Assembly (NCBI GenBank): GCA_019246455.1
Contig: JAFAQJ010000137.1
Span: 1-7,012 of the forward strand
Direction of reading: 5' to 3'
DNA: 7,012 bases
Source of the DNA: Pseudolabrys sp.
Lineage (GTDB): Bacteria > Pseudomonadota > Alphaproteobacteria > Rhizobiales > Xanthobacteraceae
Shown: positions 6,022 through 7,012 of the stretch, piece by piece
Layout of the letters: each line of letters begins with the position of its first letter
Position numbering within the stretch: position 1 is the first letter of the stretch
Position numbers and translations under genes: made by a program
The notes under the pieces: model-generated
What the model saw: the letters and a program-made list of their open reading frames with translations, nothing else
Database searches by the model: none
Told to the model about the DNA's origin: nothing

Positions 6022-6036
6022 TTAACGTTTGGTTAA
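6022..6036 (-). promoter_or_regulatory. CtrA-type binding box (TTAA-N7-TTAA)
   Basis: The plus strand reads TTAACGTTTGGTTAA. On the minus strand this is TTAACCAAACGTTAA, followed by C, which is the complete TTAA-N7-TTAAC form bound by the cell-cycle regulator CtrA. It lies in the 85-bp gap between the deaminase stop (6062) and the ATG of the 50-aa membrane protein (5976), oriented toward the latter. CtrA boxes usually overlap the -35 region and can activate or repress. No clear -10 follows. A 16-base fixed pattern of eight AT-type positions is rare by chance in DNA this GC-rich, and it sits in an intergenic spot. Confidence 0.6.
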
Positions 6037-6061
6037 TGCCCGGGGCGGCCGACGACACGCG

Positions 6062-6670
6062 TCACGCCCAGATCAGGTTGATGAGCCGGCGCCAGTTGAA
6101 GCCGGCCCGTGCGGGCCGTGTAGCACGCGAATACGACACCGTTGGATCGCCTTCGAAGATGCCGCGTCGCTTGATCACTCGCCAGGCAATCGGGCTCCAT
6201 TGCCGCCACGCCTCTTCGGCCTCCTCGACCAGCACGCCGCCCAGCACCTGCGGCGGTTCGGCGAAAGCCTCCGGCATCGCGCGGTTGATGTCCTCGCTCC
6301 TGAGCACCGCGAACTTCGAATAGCCGCCCATCAGCGGCGAGCGCAGCGCGTAGACCACCTTGCGGATGCCAGTTTCGCGAATTGGAAACGAGCACATCGG
6401 ACACGGCTCGGCGTTGGAATAGAGCGTGCAGCCGCCAAGGTCGGTGGCGCCGAGTTTGCGCTGCGCCTCGCCGATCGCCAGAATTTCGGCATGTTTGGTG
6501 ACGTCGCGATCGCGCCGCACGCGGTTGAGCGATTCGGCAACGACGTCGCCACCCTCGTCGCAGATCACGCAGGCGAACGGAAACTCGCCGTGCGCCCGCG
6601 CCGTGCGCGACAATTCGATGCAGCGCCGCATCATCTCAGAGTCGATCGAAGCTGTAACCAATTGGTCCAT
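6062..6670 (-). CDS. Nucleoside/cytidine-type zinc deaminase (COG0590-like)
   Basis: This 202-aa protein belongs to the cytidine/deoxycytidylate deaminase superfamily, which hydrolytically deaminates bases or nucleosides, or adenosine in tRNA, with a zinc-activated water. Numbering is from the TTG at 6673: His61-Ala-Glu63 (KHAEILAI) supplies one zinc ligand and the catalytic glutamate, and EPCPMC (89-94) supplies Cys91 and Cys94. FPFACVICD (31-39) forms the core strand. The ATG at 6670 is the likelier start, one codon in. Beyond the usual 150-160 aa core there is a tail of about 45 residues, containing AEEAWRQWSPIAWRVIKRRG (152-171) and ending NWRRLINLIWA. It does not look like TadA, which is shorter and has a different C-terminus; guanine deaminase-like or another nucleoside deaminase is more likely. 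Substrate cannot be told from sequence. It stands alone, divergent from the DUF3551-like gene. Confidence 0.88.
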   Translation of the reverse strand: MDQLVTASIDSEMMRRCIELSRTARAHGEFPFACVICDEGGDVVAESLNRVRRDRDVTKHAEILAIGEAQRKLGATDLGGCTLYSNAEPCPMCSFPIRETGIRKVVYALRSPLMGGYSKFAVLRSEDINRAMPEAFAEPPQVLGGVLVEEAEEAWRQWSPIAWRVIKRRGIFEGDPTVSYSRATRPARAGFNWRRLINLIWA

Positions 6671-6870
6671 CAATCAACTCGCTGAAAAACCGCAGGCGAA
6701 ACGTCTCGGGAAACTTAAGAGCTCCAGATTAGCCGCGCGGCGGAACTACGCAAGCTAAGCGCTGCATGACCAACATGAAATCCTTGCAATGACCGCAAGC
6801 CCTTGCGCTGCGGAACGCCATAACCCGCAGCCTCGTTGCCCCATAACTAACGACAGCCATGGAGACCGTC
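6671..6870. promoter_or_regulatory. Divergent intergenic region between the deaminase and DUF3551-like genes
   Basis: About 200 bases without a gene. It holds a perfect 10-bp palindrome GCCGCGCGGC (6732-6741) and a short inverted repeat CGCAAG-CC-CTTGCG (6794-6807). CATAAC occurs at 6819-6824 and 6842-6847, the kind of AT-richer hexamer that could serve as a -10. No convincing -35/-10 pair is visible for either gene. The relative AT-richness near 6700-6720 and 6840-6850 fits a promoter region for both. Confidence 0.3.
6861..6864 (+). promoter_or_regulatory. Ribosome binding site GGAG for the ATG at 6871
   Basis: GGAG is placed 6 bases before ATG 6871. An in-frame ATG at 6859 overlaps this site, so 6871 is the better start; it also begins the hydrophobic signal (MRTISLLAATAV) directly. 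Confidence 0.6.
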
Positions 6871-7012
6871 ATGCGTACCATCTCGCTTCTGGCGGCAACC
6901 GCCGTGTTAGAATCGCGCACCGGCTCGAACTGCACCTTCGAGACGCTCGCCGCCTGTCTCAAAAACAAGACGGGCATCAGCGACATGTGCGAACCTAACT
7001 CGGGCAGCGAAA
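6871..7012 (+). CDS. DUF3551-like small secreted protein (5' part, runs off the right edge)
   Basis: Forty-seven codons are open from ATG 6871 to the end of the window with no stop. The N-terminus MRTISLLAATAV is basic then hydrophobic, like a signal peptide but short. The block SNCTFETLAACLKNKTGI plus SDMCEPN (residues 19-43) matches the C-terminal half of DUF3551 proteins, with cysteines 21, 29 and 40 and the pattern N-C-x-F-x-T, then G-I, then C-x-x-N. DUF3551 proteins are small exported proteins of unknown function, abundant in Bradyrhizobium relatives. The usual segment between signal and this block, containing a Tyr-Pro-Trp-Cys-type motif and a clear Ala-x-Ala cleavage site, is absent here, as if about 20-30 residues had been lost. 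It may be a decayed or divergent copy. The match is from memory of the family pattern, so only moderately sure. Confidence 0.6.
   Translation, partial: MRTISLLAATAVLESRTGSNCTFETLAACLKNKTGISDMCEPNSGSE

Noticed and set aside
6029..6685. 218-codon plus-strand frame opposite the deaminase
   Set aside because: The minus strand carries the HAE and EPCPMC zinc motifs in order; the plus frame is a shadow.
1..7012. A new defence, mobile or biosynthetic system
   Set aside because: Apart from small unknowns, every gene belongs to a familiar core family, and no cluster of unknown genes with shared control is present.

Overview
The window reads as chromosomal core DNA of a GC-rich alphaproteobacterium of the order Rhizobiales, most likely near Bradyrhizobium, Rhodopseudomonas, Afipia or Pseudolabrys. 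This rests on the high GC third-position bias in every gene, the block aroB-aroK / small membrane protein-xerD-accA that is familiar from that order, a perfect CtrA-type box (TTAA-N7-TTAA), and a DUF3551-like small secreted protein, a family expanded in Bradyrhizobium relatives. The assignment comes from memory of protein families, not from a search.

Layout. Positions 1-742 (minus strand) hold the first 247 codons of aroB, which runs off the left edge. aroK (739-1332, or to 1365) lies directly upstream of it and overlaps it by 4 bases. After a 111-144 bp divergent gap, the plus strand carries a 50-aa membrane protein (1477-1629), xerD (1633-2592, 3 bp later), accA (2681-3637, with a possible promoter of its own), a long lipoprotein of the YafK/DpaA L,D-transpeptidase-fold family (3837-5525) and a small GIY-YIG nuclease (5550-5822). 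A 50-aa membrane protein on the minus strand (5824-5976) meets the nuclease gene tail to tail with one base between them. A CtrA-like box lies 46 bp upstream of its start. A minus-strand nucleoside/cytidine-type deaminase (6062-6670) follows. Last, after a 200-bp divergent gap, comes the start of a DUF3551-like secreted protein (6871 onward), cut by the right edge.

Functionally this is housekeeping: two shikimate-pathway enzymes, the chromosome-dimer recombinase, the carboxyltransferase alpha subunit for fatty-acid synthesis, and an envelope enzyme acting on peptidoglycan. The less ordinary parts are three genes of about 50 codons (one partial), the 200-residue low-complexity tail of the lipoprotein, and the CtrA-like box. 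I see no phage, insertion sequence, CRISPR array, toxin-antitoxin pair, tRNA or rRNA, and no sign of a new multigene system. The most original leads are the small membrane proteins and the cell-cycle-type regulatory sites.
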